Shown piece after piece: positions 46,570-53,685 of a DNA stretch of 64,000 nucleotides. Position 1 is the first letter of the stretch; each line of letters begins with the position of its first letter. The stretch comes from an uncultured Bacilli bacterium. GTDB lineage: Bacteria > Bacillota_I > Bacilli_A > RF39 > UBA660. Below the pieces are notes generated by a model. That model was not told the origin of the DNA. It searched no databases and saw nothing but the letters and a program-made list of their open reading frames with translations. The stretch spans positions 51,882 to 115,881 of the forward strand of contig CAJUHO010000001.1 of the NCBI GenBank assembly GCA_910586195.1. The letters run 5' to 3'. Made by a program: the position numbers and the translations under genes.

Positions 46570-46594
46570 TATACTATTAATGTTATATAACATT
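46570..46594 (+). promoter_or_regulatory. TATACT box followed by a 16-bp perfect palindrome
   Basis: TATACT at 46570-46575 is followed by AATGTTATATAACATT (46579-46594), centred just downstream of the likely start site, where a dimeric repressor could block transcription of the 46614 gene. Confidence 0.45.
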
Positions 46595-46613
46595 ATAATG
46601 TAGGAGAAGGAAA

Positions 46614-47120
46614 ATGTTTAATATTCAAGATTATTATTTAGGGGTTATTATTCCTCAGCTTAGTTATTATCAAAATCCACAACGTCATAGGTATATTGGG
46701 GATATTTCTTTTGACCCATTTAATGAAATACCACCAATTGTAGCATTAACAATGGGTGAGGTAACTTTGCTCCATAAAAAGGGAGAAAATTATTATGATG
46801 AGTATTACTCTCGTTATAAGAACGAATTATATTATAAATTGGGAGAGACTAATAATTTAGGGATTATACTAGCATTTGCAGAACCTTTTCAGAAATACTA
46901 TGCTGAAGAACCAGTATTTTATAATCAGGAAGATATTGAAAGTGATTATTATAAGTTAGCAGAAATACTTGATAAACATTCTTATTATATTGCACACTTG
47001 AAATTAAATAAGACAGATGCCATTATGACATTAGATGATAATCCAATTATGCAAGTGAGAGATGATTATATAAAAATGTTATATCATGATAATGGAATTG
47101 TGTATCAAAAAAGAAAGTAG
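46614..47120 (+). CDS. Hypothetical cytoplasmic protein
   Basis: 168 codons behind AGGAGAAGG. Tyr-rich (YYLGVIIPQLSYYQNPQRHRYIG, GENYYDEYYSRYKNELYYKLGE). No membrane segment or known motif. Ends 9 bases before mnmA with its own AGGAGAAG site, so probably cotranscribed with it. Confidence 0.65.
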   Translation: MFNIQDYYLGVIIPQLSYYQNPQRHRYIGDISFDPFNEIPPIVALTMGEVTLLHKKGENYYDEYYSRYKNELYYKLGETNNLGIILAFAEPFQKYYAEEPVFYNQEDIESDYYKLAEILDKHSYYIAHLKLNKTDAIMTLDDNPIMQVRDDYIKMLYHDNGIVYQKRK

Positions 47121-47129
47121 GAGAAGTAT

Positions 47130-48152
47130 ATGGAGAAGTGTTTAGTAGCTATGAGTGGTGGTGTGGATTCATCTGTTTGTTGCTATTTATTAAAACAAGA
47201 GGGAGTAGATATTGCTGGAGCTACTATGCTACTTTTAGATAATGAAGAAAGTTATCAGGCTATAAATGATGCCAGGGAAGTATGTTCTTTTCTTGGCATT
47301 AAACACTATGTTTTTGATTTAAGAGAAGATTTTAGGAAAAGCGTAATTAATAATTTTATCGAAACCTATAAAAATGGAGAAACTCCAAATCCCTGTGTTT
47401 ATTGCAATAAAAAATTTAAATTTGGACTATTTTATCAAGAGGCCTTAAAACTTGGATTTAATAAAATTGCTACTGGGCATTATGCACGTATTACAGAGGG
47501 AAAGTTGTATCGATGTGATAACCTAGACAAAGATCAAAGTTATTTCTTATATGGAATTAATAAGGACACCCTAAATTATGTGATTTTTCCCCTTTCTAGA
47601 TTTAGTTCAAAAGAGGAAGTGCGGGAGATAGCCCAAAATGCCAATTTAAAGGTATTTAATAAAAAAGACAGCCAAGAGGTCTGCTTTGTCCCAAATGATG
47701 ATTATAAGGCTTTTTTAAAGGATAAGATAAAGGAAAATAGAGTAGGGGAGATATGTTTAGAAGATGGTACTGTGCTTGCCTACCATAAAGGTATACATCA
47801 ATACACAATAGGACAAAGAAAAGGCCTTAATATTGCCTATTCTTATCCCTTATATGTAACAAGAATAGATTTGGCACATAATAGAGTGGTAGTAGGTAAA
47901 AACGAGGATTTAATGCATGATACTTTGATTGCAGAGGAGATAGAACTTTTAGTAGATACATTACCGAGGCATGTGCTAGCTAAGATAAGATCTCGTGGTA
48001 CTTTGGAAGAAGCTACAATAGCCATTATTGATAACAAACAAATAAAAGTTGTTTTTAAAAGGGCACAACGAGCTATTACTAAAGGGCAATCTATTGTTTT
48101 TTATGAAAAAAATCAATGTTTAGGTGGGGGTATTATTAAAGATGTATTATAG
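47130..48152 (+). CDS. mnmA: tRNA-specific 2-thiouridylase MnmA
   Basis: 340 codons. PP-loop MSGGVDSSVCCYLL, catalytic Cys in TPNPCVYCNKKFKFG and the second Cys in SQEVCFVPNDDYKAF, with DQSYFLYG between them. Thiolates U34 of Glu, Gln and Lys tRNAs. Slightly short because the N-terminal loop is compact, but all motifs are present. Confidence 0.96.
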   Translation: MEKCLVAMSGGVDSSVCCYLLKQEGVDIAGATMLLLDNEESYQAINDAREVCSFLGIKHYVFDLREDFRKSVINNFIETYKNGETPNPCVYCNKKFKFGLFYQEALKLGFNKIATGHYARITEGKLYRCDNLDKDQSYFLYGINKDTLNYVIFPLSRFSSKEEVREIAQNANLKVFNKKDSQEVCFVPNDDYKAFLKDKIKENRVGEICLEDGTVLAYHKGIHQYTIGQRKGLNIAYSYPLYVTRIDLAHNRVVVGKNEDLMHDTLIAEEIELLVDTLPRHVLAKIRSRGTLEEATIAIIDNKQIKVVFKRAQRAITKGQSIVFYEKNQCLGGGIIKDVL

Positions 48153-48175
48153 TTAGTTTCTCATTTCCCCTTGAA

Positions 48176-48219
48176 AAGTGTCAATTTACACTTGACTATT
48201 TACATATTCTTGATAAAAT
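48176..48219 (+). promoter_or_regulatory. Promoter with overlapping inverted repeat
   Basis: TTGACT (48192-48197) and TAAAAT (48214-48219), 16-base spacer. AAGTGT (48176-48181) and ACACTT (48188-48193) form an inverted repeat touching the -35, a likely operator for the HTH protein downstream. Confidence 0.5.
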
Positions 48220-48242
48220 TATATTAGGAGGGTAGATGAAAC

Positions 48243-49010
48243 ATGAAAGAACTAAATGACATCTTAGTAGAACTAGGAATTTCGAAAGTTCGGTTAGCAA
48301 AATATTTAGGAGTATCAAGACAAATGCTTTATAATTATTTAGCACTTGATTCATTAAATGAATGGCCTAAAGAAAAATCTGTTAGATTACTAAGTTTATT
48401 AAATATTAAAGAAGAAGAAGAAATCAAGAGTTTAAATGTTAATGGTGATTATATCATTGAAGTAGAAAGTCGCTTAAATGAAGGTGTTAAAGATTCTTCT
48501 AATCGTGAAGTTATTGCTGATTTGAAAGGATTTAATAAAAAGGAACAAGAAGTATTATCAGATATTATTAACTTATTAAAAGAAAAATTAGCGGAAGATA
48601 AAACAAAGGATACATATACTACTTATTGTTATTTATATCATTATTTGCAATCTATGGAAACGGCAAATGAACTTAAATATATTTTAGTGTATATGTCAAA
48701 ATCTTTAGGATTTACTCCTGTAGATGAATATGCCTATAATAAGGACAAACAGTTTATATTAGAAAGTATAATGTTCTCTGCCATGACCCTATATAATAAT
48801 GGTGGTACATCTAGAACAAAAATTGCTGAAACACATAAACGTTTTGAACAAGATATAGAACATAAAAATGAAGAGAAATTAAGTCGTACTCAGGAATTAA
48901 ATTCAGCTAAAATTCAGGCTTTAAAAGAATTAGGATATACTGAGATTAATGAAGATAATGCAAAAGAAGTTTTAGAGAAAATAGCTGAAATTCAATCAAG
49001 GAAAGTATAG
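48243..49010 (+). CDS. HTH-containing regulator beside dif
   Basis: 255 codons, GGAGGG upstream. Residues 1-50 are a helix-turn-helix (ILVELGISKVRLAKYLGVSRQMLYNYLALDS); the rest is acidic and helical with a predicted coiled coil at the end (KRFEQDIEHKNEEKLSRTQELNSAK). Not a known phage repressor. It is the last host gene before the phage array; an AAGGGAT..GATCCTTTTTT imperfect hairpin (49016-49066) follows. Confidence 0.7.
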   Translation: MKELNDILVELGISKVRLAKYLGVSRQMLYNYLALDSLNEWPKEKSVRLLSLLNIKEEEEIKSLNVNGDYIIEVESRLNEGVKDSSNREVIADLKGFNKKEQEVLSDIINLLKEKLAEDKTKDTYTTYCYLYHYLQSMETANELKYILVYMSKSLGFTPVDEYAYNKDKQFILESIMFSAMTLYNNGGTSRTKIAETHKRFEQDIEHKNEEKLSRTQELNSAKIQALKELGYTEINEDNAKEVLEKIAEIQSRKV

Positions 49011-49084
49011 TAATTAAGGGATTCATATCTATTTATTAAATTAGTAAATATAGTGATCCTTTTTTATTTTACTTTCTTTTTTCA

Positions 49085-49101
49085 ACTTCCTATAATATAT
49101 A
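49085..49101. other. Left attachment site (dif XerC arm + centre)
   Basis: ACTTCCTATAA (49085-49095) and centre TATATA (49096-49101). These differ from the first 17 bases of Bacillus subtilis dif at one position. To the right the sequence turns into phage (CTAAAAGACCC) and no XerD arm is recognisable. This is the host-phage A junction, attL. Confidence 0.85.
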
Positions 49102-49111
49102 CTAAAAGACC

Positions 49112-49327
49112 CTAATTGGAGTCTTTTTTTCTTGTGACTATTTTTCTAACTTCTTTTCCGATTTCTTCGTTTGTCATTTCTAAAGCTACTGCTATTTTTC
49201 CAAAAGTATCTATTAAGGGCATGTTTAAATTATTTTCAATTCTAAATATAGTTTTTCTATCTAAATTTGTAATATCTTCAAGCTTTTCTTGAGATATTTT
49301 TTTTCTTATTCGATATTCTTTTAACAT
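49112..49327 (-). CDS. Phage A repressor (XRE HTH)
   Basis: 71 codons, almost entirely one HTH: IRKKISQEKLEDITNLDRKTIFRIENNLNMPLIDTFGKIAVAL. Divergent from the phage structural operon and bordered by repeated operator-like elements, so it probably represses that operon. AGACCC/GAGTCT-type hairpin with a T-run (49108-49131) terminates it next to attL. Not the same protein as phage B's repressor. Confidence 0.8.
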   Translation of the reverse strand: MLKEYRIRKKISQEKLEDITNLDRKTIFRIENNLNMPLIDTFGKIAVALEMTNEEIGKEVRKIVTRKKDSN

Positions 49328-49347
49328 TTAATCACCTGTTTATAATG

Positions 49348-49412
49348 TAGCAAGTTTGCCTCAAAAAAACATTGACAAGTATGCCCCAATTATGTTACTT
49401 GTTATATGAGGC
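49348..49412 (+). promoter_or_regulatory. Phage A control region: promoter and three operator-like sites
   Basis: TTGACA (49372-49377) with TTACTT (49395-49400) 17 bases on. Related elements CAAGTTTGCCTC (49350-49361), CAAGTATGCCCC (49377-49388) and, inverted, GAGGCATGTTTG (about 49409-49420) surround it. Their repetition next to the HTH gene suggests repressor binding sites. Confidence 0.55.
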
Positions 49413-49492
49413 ATGTTTGCCCATTTTCAAATCACAAAAGAAAGGAGGTGTATACCTACCATTTCAAAGTGATTTGAAAAAATATTTGAAAT

Positions 49493-49580
49493 GTACTAAT
49501 AGCTTAACTGGATAAAGCTTGCTCACGTGTGCGCAAACGGGAAAGGTGTCGTTGATGTAGGTTCAAATCCTACTTAGTAC
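49493..49580 (+). tRNA. Class II tRNA-like RNA with abnormal anticodon arm (phage A)
   Basis: 88 bases fold as a tRNA: 7-bp acceptor GTACTAA/TTAGTAC, D-stem GCTT/AAGC with loop AACTGGATA, T-arm GTAGG-TTCAAAT-CCTAC, and a long variable arm AACG/CGTT. The anticodon arm is wrong: TGCTC/GCGCA has a T-C mismatch and leaves a 6-base loop ACGTGT with no U33, so no anticodon can be assigned. CCA is not encoded (AAAA follows). It lies in the leader of the phage operon and is conserved in phage B except for one variable-loop base. Confidence 0.7.
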
Positions 49581-49613
49581 AAAAAAATTTACACGAAAGG
49601 AGAGTGTCAGAAA

Positions 49614-49781
49614 ATGGATGTAAAAGCAACATTAAAAGACGGTGTAAGTAAGTCTGGAAATGCATATAAGTATGTATCAATCATGTTAACAGATACATTA
49701 GAAAAGAAAGTATTTCTAGATAAAGCGGAAATTCAACTATTGGAATTAAAGAACAAAGAAGTAAATCCGTTTAGAAAATAA
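49614..49781 (+). CDS. Small possible ssDNA-binding protein (phage A)
   Basis: 55 codons behind AAAGGAGAG. MDVKATLKDGVSKSGNAYKY and VSIMLTDTLEKKVFLDKAEI look like a short OB-type beta barrel (three to four strands, aromatic in strand 2). In inoviruses the position before the coat gene usually holds the ssDNA-binding protein (pV). The call is from position and strand pattern, not a firm motif. The stop overlaps the next ATG (TAATG). Confidence 0.5.
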   Translation: MDVKATLKDGVSKSGNAYKYVSIMLTDTLEKKVFLDKAEIQLLELKNKEVNPFRK

Positions 49782-49996
49782 TGCGAAAAATTATAGTTTA
49801 CTATAATCCTAATCGTGATTGTTACTATTTTCGTACAGTTCGTTGTTATTATCGTAATTATGAAGTGGGCGAGAAAAATCAATATGGACATGAAGTTATA
49901 TTAATTATTGATATTGATGTATTAACCTCAAGTTCTATGTCATTTAAAGAAAAGCTAATAACAAGATTTATCTTGTTTTTAGAAAGAATTAAATAA
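49781..49996 (+). CDS. Small basic protein (phage A)
   Basis: 71 codons, rich in Tyr and Arg (VYYNPNRDCYYFRTVRCYYRNYEVGEKNQYGHEVILIIDID) with a basic helix at the end. Phage B has a counterpart of the same size sharing the middle (VGxKNxYGHEV) but otherwise diverged. Unknown function. Confidence 0.65.
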   Translation: MRKIIVYYNPNRDCYYFRTVRCYYRNYEVGEKNQYGHEVILIIDIDVLTSSSMSFKEKLITRFILFLERIK

Positions 49997-50016
49997 GAAG
50001 AAAGGAGATGTACTAG

Positions 50017-50241
50017 ATGTTTCTAGCTAGATTATTTCAAGTAGGAGAAACAACAGCAGGAAGTGTTGATTTTACTGTTTTGTTAGACGCCTTAAAAAAT
50101 TCTATTACACCCGCACAAGTATTAGGGGTATTAGCCGCTGTAATCGGTGTTGGTATGGTGTTTTTCCTAATGTGGTTAGGTGTACGTAAGGCAATCACTG
50201 CTTTCACTTCATCACTTGCCAAAGGAAAATTAAGAATTTAG
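50017..50241 (+). CDS. Major coat protein (pVIII-like), phage A
   Basis: 74 codons, strong AAAGGAG site. Amphipathic, mildly acidic N-terminus (VGETTAGSVDFTVLLDALKN), a membrane helix (ITPAQVLGVLAAVIGVGMVF then FLMWLGV), and a basic C-terminus (RKAITAFTSSLAKGKLRI) that would face the DNA. This is the classic inovirus major coat layout. No cleavable signal peptide is obvious. A terminator immediately downstream would let it be expressed above the later genes. Confidence 0.8.
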   Translation: MFLARLFQVGETTAGSVDFTVLLDALKNSITPAQVLGVLAAVIGVGMVFFLMWLGVRKAITAFTSSLAKGKLRI

Positions 50242-50245
50242 TATC

Positions 50246-50269
50246 GGGACTTTATAAAAGTCCTTTTTT
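50246..50269 (+). terminator. Terminator between coat and Zot genes (phage A)
   Basis: GGACTTT (50247-50253)/AAAGTCC (50257-50263), 3-base loop, six Ts. Matches the central terminator after gene VIII in F-type inoviruses. Confidence 0.8.
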
Positions 50270-50286
50270 GATAGGAGATGATAAAA

Positions 50287-51018
50287 ATGATAAGTTATAA
50301 TGCATGCCGAGAGTCAATAAACCCAAAGCGTGTATGGGATTTAATCAAGTATAAGTTTAAATTTATGAGAGAACACCCTGACTATTTTAATCCTGACGGA
50401 TTAGTAGTATTTACAGGAGCTCAAGGAACAGGGAAAACACTATCAGCCGTAAATTATGTCGAAAATTTATTAAGAGCCTATCCTAAGGCCATTTTGGTGA
50501 CGAATTTAAGCCTTTCTCACTTTCCCTTTGATGGAGACCGTGTCTACTTCTTTTTGGACGGAGATGACCTTTCTAGGTACGAAAACGGGGAGTATGGTGT
50601 TATTTACTTGATAGATGAGATACAACTATATTTTAATTCTTTGCAATCTAAAAATATCAATCCTGATGTTATGGTACAAATCTCACAACAGAGGAAACAA
50701 AGAAAACATATTGTTGGAACTTCTCAAGTATTTGGTCGAATGGCTAAACCATTACGAGAACAATTCTCAAGTGTTGTTGTTTGTAAAAAACTATTAGGCT
50801 TTATTCAATTTAATAAATTGGTTGATCGTGATTCGATAGGGGAGAATGATAACGGAACAAGCTTAAAGGGAGAAGTAATAAAACGCTTTTTCTGGTTTCA
50901 TTCTCCTAAAGATTATGGAAAATATGACACATATCATGTCATACAAAAAAATAACTTCGTAGCAGAAGAAGAGAAGAAGGTGGGTATTTATGGCACTGAA
51001 TTATCAAGTTGTCGTTAA
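50287..51018 (+). CDS. Zot/pI-type phage assembly ATPase (phage A)
   Basis: 243 codons from ATG 50287; the ATG at 50278 lies inside the AGGAG. Walker A GAQGTGKT (residues 44-51) and Walker B GVIYLIDEI (D110, E111), then SQQRKQRKHIVGTSQVFGRMAKPLRE, as in the Zot family. pI/Zot ATPases sit at the inner membrane and drive extrusion of the virion. No membrane helix is present in this protein; the 47-residue membrane protein next door may anchor it. Identical to phage B's except one Ser/Thr. Confidence 0.9.
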   Translation: MISYNACRESINPKRVWDLIKYKFKFMREHPDYFNPDGLVVFTGAQGTGKTLSAVNYVENLLRAYPKAILVTNLSLSHFPFDGDRVYFFLDGDDLSRYENGEYGVIYLIDEIQLYFNSLQSKNINPDVMVQISQQRKQRKHIVGTSQVFGRMAKPLREQFSSVVVCKKLLGFIQFNKLVDRDSIGENDNGTSLKGEVIKRFFWFHSPKDYGKYDTYHVIQKNNFVAEEEKKVGIYGTELSSCR

Positions 51019-51133
51019 TCTAGTATGCAACGTTATGATGATTGCATTTCCAATTGCACTCGTTTTTATGATTGCCCAAAAGATTACAGGCATATTTATA
51101 AGTTTTGTATTTGGTCGTGAGGTGACATTCTAA
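50990..51133 (+). CDS. 47-residue membrane protein (phage A)
   Basis: Overlaps the end of zot by 29 bases and the next gene by one (TAATG). One helix (LVCNVMMIAFPIALVFMIAQ). Size and place suit a minor coat (pVII/pIX-like) or the missing membrane anchor of the ATPase. Same length in phage B. Confidence 0.65.
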   Translation: MALNYQVVVNLVCNVMMIAFPIALVFMIAQKITGIFISFVFGREVTF

Positions 51134-51615
51134 TGTTTAGTGAAACAGAGTATACCTATATAAAAAATTTAGTTATAACACACGTTTTAAAAGGAGAATA
51201 CAACTATTATGTTTGTTATACCGAGACTGATATATCAGGTAATTATAATACTGATACTGATGATGTTCATTGTATCTTTACGAAAGAGAAAATAACATCA
51301 AGTAATAATACATTCCGTATTCAAAATGGATTAAAGGTAAGTATCGATTCTAATCAAGCAAGTAGAAACGCTAACAACGGTCGCCGTTTTGCTTTCACTG
51401 AAAGCAACGGCACCGTTAGTGTTCCTATTTATGAGTTTATCTATTCTAACGCTGAAGGTACAAAGTACGCAGATTTAATTGCACAAGAAGAAATTAATAT
51501 TGGTAATCACTTAGATTTAAATGAGTTTTACATGATACCTATGTTTATGGCATTACTCATTATGATGTTGTTTCTAAAATGGTGTTTTCCAATGAAAGGC
51601 GGTAAGAATGTATGA
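51133..51615 (+). CDS. Minor virion protein with C-terminal membrane helix (phage A)
   Basis: 160 codons. Polar N-terminal region with two Cys (VCYTETD, DVHCIFTKE), then one C-terminal helix (FYMIPMFMALLIMMLFLKWCF) and a short basic tail. Overlaps the next gene by 4 bases. Nearly identical in phage B. Likely a virion-end or membrane assembly component; family not recognised. Confidence 0.7.
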   Translation: MFSETEYTYIKNLVITHVLKGEYNYYVCYTETDISGNYNTDTDDVHCIFTKEKITSSNNTFRIQNGLKVSIDSNQASRNANNGRRFAFTESNGTVSVPIYEFIYSNAEGTKYADLIAQEEINIGNHLDLNEFYMIPMFMALLIMMLFLKWCFPMKGGKNV

Positions 51616-52760
51616 GAAAGAAACTATTATTATTTATTATCCCAATTCTCTTTTTAATTCCTAGTCATGTTCATGCAGCTGATAGTTTTTCATACTCAGA
51701 CGCCACATGTGTATTCTACACAGATAATATTGGAACAACACCAGCGGCGGACCAATCTATTTGGATAGTAAAACCAAATGCCTCAACCCCGATGACTCTT
51801 CCTAATGCGAATATGGGTTCAAGCTCTTATATTCGTTATGGTGTCAATCTTGCTAGTGGTGAAATATTCGGAGACTTTAAAGCTAATAACACCTATACTT
51901 TTAAATATCAAATTTATTTTGAAGGTGGTATTTATCTAAATTTCAATAAACTTTCAAATAACTTTAATGCAACGGGACGCCTTAACGGACAAGATAACTC
52001 TGGTATTATTGGCGCAAAAGCCATTAACGCAAGCTATAATGGGAATCATATGTGGTTATATGTTGATATTACCCCCACGCAAGATACGGACCTTTTAAAG
52101 TGGAATACTGGTGGTACTGCAAGAACTTCATCACAACTAGAATTACTTTTTAATACTTTAGAGACCAATTCCCGAATTTTTAGAGTAGAGTACTTACAAG
52201 CTTATGTAGAGTATTCACAGGCAGTCTATTCCAAAGAACAGACTGATGCTATAAAGAAGCAGACAGAAAAACAAACCGAAAACCATTATGAGGCACAGAA
52301 AACACGATATTCTATTATCGATACAATCAAAAATGTTTTAAGTGGTATCTTAGAACTTCCTAAGAAAATAGGGGAAGTGTTTATTGATGCCTTTAAATCT
52401 TTATTTATTCCTGAAGATGATTTCTTTTCAGACTATTTCGATAGTCTTTATAAGTTCTTTACAGATAAATTAGGTATTATTGCTTATCCGTTAGAATTAC
52501 TTTTAGACCTTCTAGACCGCTTTTTAAATATGTCTAATACCTCAAATGGTATTATCAATATTCCTAGTATTGATTTAGGCCCATTAGGGCGCTTTATTGA
52601 CGCTAAAACATGGAATATATCAGAATACTGGCAGCAAGCCCCTTATAAGCAGCTTTATGATGTTTATTTAGCATTTGTACATGCATTTATCGGATTAGGT
52701 CTTGTTAATCTTGCTAAGAAAAAATATAACGAAATCGTAGGCGGAGGTGTTGAAGGATGA
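51612..52760 (+). CDS. Adsorption protein (pIII-like), phage A
   Basis: 382 codons. Signal peptide MRKKLLLFIIPILFLIPSHV with cleavage near HVHA-AD; a beta-rich extracellular domain (about residues 25-200); a helical QTDAIKKQTEKQTENHYEAQ linker; C-terminal hydrophobic segments ending VHAFIGLGLVNLAKKKYNE. This is the architecture of inovirus pIII receptor-binding proteins. About twenty residues differ from phage B, mostly in the linker and C-terminal half. Confidence 0.78.
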   Translation: MRKKLLLFIIPILFLIPSHVHAADSFSYSDATCVFYTDNIGTTPAADQSIWIVKPNASTPMTLPNANMGSSSYIRYGVNLASGEIFGDFKANNTYTFKYQIYFEGGIYLNFNKLSNNFNATGRLNGQDNSGIIGAKAINASYNGNHMWLYVDITPTQDTDLLKWNTGGTARTSSQLELLFNTLETNSRIFRVEYLQAYVEYSQAVYSKEQTDAIKKQTEKQTENHYEAQKTRYSIIDTIKNVLSGILELPKKIGEVFIDAFKSLFIPEDDFFSDYFDSLYKFFTDKLGIIAYPLELLLDLLDRFLNMSNTSNGIINIPSIDLGPLGRFIDAKTWNISEYWQQAPYKQLYDVYLAFVHAFIGLGLVNLAKKKYNEIVGGGVEG

Positions 52761-53032
52761 TAATTGAAACAATTTTAAATTTATTAAAGTTTTTACTTAC
52801 TACTATTTTTGGTATTCTTCCAGATTTACCAGACATGCCAGGCGCTATTTCAGATGGGATTACTTCATTTTTAGATATCATTTTTGATAATGTTGGTTTG
52901 CTTGGTTTATTTGTTCCTATTTCTACTATAAAAGTGGTAATACCAATTGTAGTACTTATTATGAATTTTGATGATATTTATAAACTTGTTATGTTTATTA
53001 TTAAAAAAATACCAATGTTAGGAGTTGAATAA
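52757..53032 (+). CDS. pVI-like membrane protein (phage A)
   Basis: 91 codons, three hydrophobic stretches (ETILNLLKFLLTTIFGILPD, NVGLLGLFVPISTIKVVIPI, YKLVMFIIKKIPML). Follows the pIII-like gene with a 4-base overlap, the place of gene VI in classical inoviruses. One residue differs from phage B. Confidence 0.7.
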   Translation: MIIETILNLLKFLLTTIFGILPDLPDMPGAISDGITSFLDIIFDNVGLLGLFVPISTIKVVIPIVVLIMNFDDIYKLVMFIIKKIPMLGVE

Positions 53033-53033
53033 T

Positions 53034-53306
53034 ATGAAAAAAGATACTGTTATTTATTGCGTTTTTGATGAGTATCGTAATTGTCATTCTTATTATTATG
53101 GTGGAATTTTTTCCAAATTATTTGCAACTATTCATAGGAAATATTTAGAAATGAAGTATCCACTTGTATATTTTGAAATGTTTTCTATTTCTTTATCTGA
53201 ACTTTTAGAGTTTTATTATCTAAAGGTAGTTTTTCCTTATTTCGATAATTTAGATGATGAAACATTTTTGGAATTATATGAAGACGATTTAATCGATATT
53301 ATATGA
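53034..53306 (+). CDS. Conserved small phage protein (phage A)
   Basis: 90 codons from ATG 53034; a TTG nine bases earlier overlaps the preceding stop. Aromatic/acidic (VYFEMFSISLSELLEFYYLKVVFPYFDNLDDE) with no membrane helix. Amino acid sequence identical in phage B. Function unknown. Confidence 0.7.
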   Translation: MKKDTVIYCVFDEYRNCHSYYYGGIFSKLFATIHRKYLEMKYPLVYFEMFSISLSELLEFYYLKVVFPYFDNLDDETFLELYEDDLIDII

Positions 53307-53386
53307 GAGTATTAAAGTTTTACGAAAAGGAAATTGGAATAAATGCGAAGCGTTTATGCCGAGAAAACTTTTGTAAAACATATTGA
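53303..53386 (+). pseudogene. Relic of a rep gene start (phage A)
   Basis: MRVLKFYEKEIGINAKRLCR then ENFCKTY and stop, 27 codons overlapping the previous gene. It aligns with the N-terminus of phage B's Rep (MDVLTFYNKEIG). The rest of the ancestral rep is gone, replaced after the hairpin by a different module. Identical in phage B. Confidence 0.6.
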
Positions 53387-53404
53387 GTTAACACTTGTGT
53401 ACGT

Positions 53405-53451
53405 CTAGGAAGACATTTCATGTTTTCCTAGGCTCACCGCCAATGAGGTGA
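53405..53451 (+). other. Hairpin pair: candidate ssDNA origin/packaging signal (phage A)
   Basis: A 12-bp stem (CTAGGAAGACAT with ATGTTTTCCTAG, one G-T pair, loop TTC, 53405-53431) is followed by TCACC/GGTGA (53434-53451). The region is base-for-base identical in phage B, and the two genomes diverge right after GAGGTGAA. Filamentous phages keep origins and packaging signals in such hairpin clusters. Confidence 0.55.
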
Positions 53452-53468
53452 AGAAAGGATATTTTATT

Positions 53469-53603
53469 ATGGATTTTATTATTGGTTTTATTGTAATTTT
53501 TATTGCGCTTTCTTTTGTATCATTCGTTTTTGAGTCTCATCTTGATTATTATAAAAATCTGGAAAATCAAAAAAATCAAAATCAAGATAAGTTAAAAAAA
53601 TAG
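53469..53603 (+). CDS. 44-residue membrane protein unique to phage A rep module
   Basis: MDFIIGFIVIFIALSFVSFV helix followed by a charged Asn/Gln/Lys tail. AAAGGA site upstream. No counterpart in phage B. The stop codon touches the dso hairpin. Confidence 0.6.
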   Translation: MDFIIGFIVIFIALSFVSFVFESHLDYYKNLENQKNQNQDKLKK

Positions 53604-53650
53604 GGGGGTTACTACGACACCCCCCATAGGAGACGCGTGACGCGTGACGA
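53603..53650 (+). other. pMV158-type double-strand origin (dso)
   Basis: GGGGGGT (53603-53609) and ACCCCCC (53619-53625) form a hairpin whose 9-base loop is TACTACGAC, the nick sequence cut by pMV158-family RepB between G and A (here 53616/53617). Direct repeats GACGCGT, GACGCGT, GACGA (53632-53650) lie just downstream, like the Rep-binding repeats of that plasmid family. Confidence 0.88.
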
Positions 53651-53685
53651 TTTTGTAAAGTTTGTGTAAAGTGAAAGGAGATTTT

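Noticed and set aside
49493..49580. A normal tRNA-Leu, -Ser or -Tyr gene
   Set aside because: The anticodon stem has a mismatch, the loop is six bases and lacks U33, so no isotype can be given; reported as tRNA-like.
50287..51018. Calling the Zot-family gene a toxin
   Set aside because: Context (coat genes, origin, Rep) shows the inovirus assembly ATPase role; there is no secreted C-terminal toxin domain.
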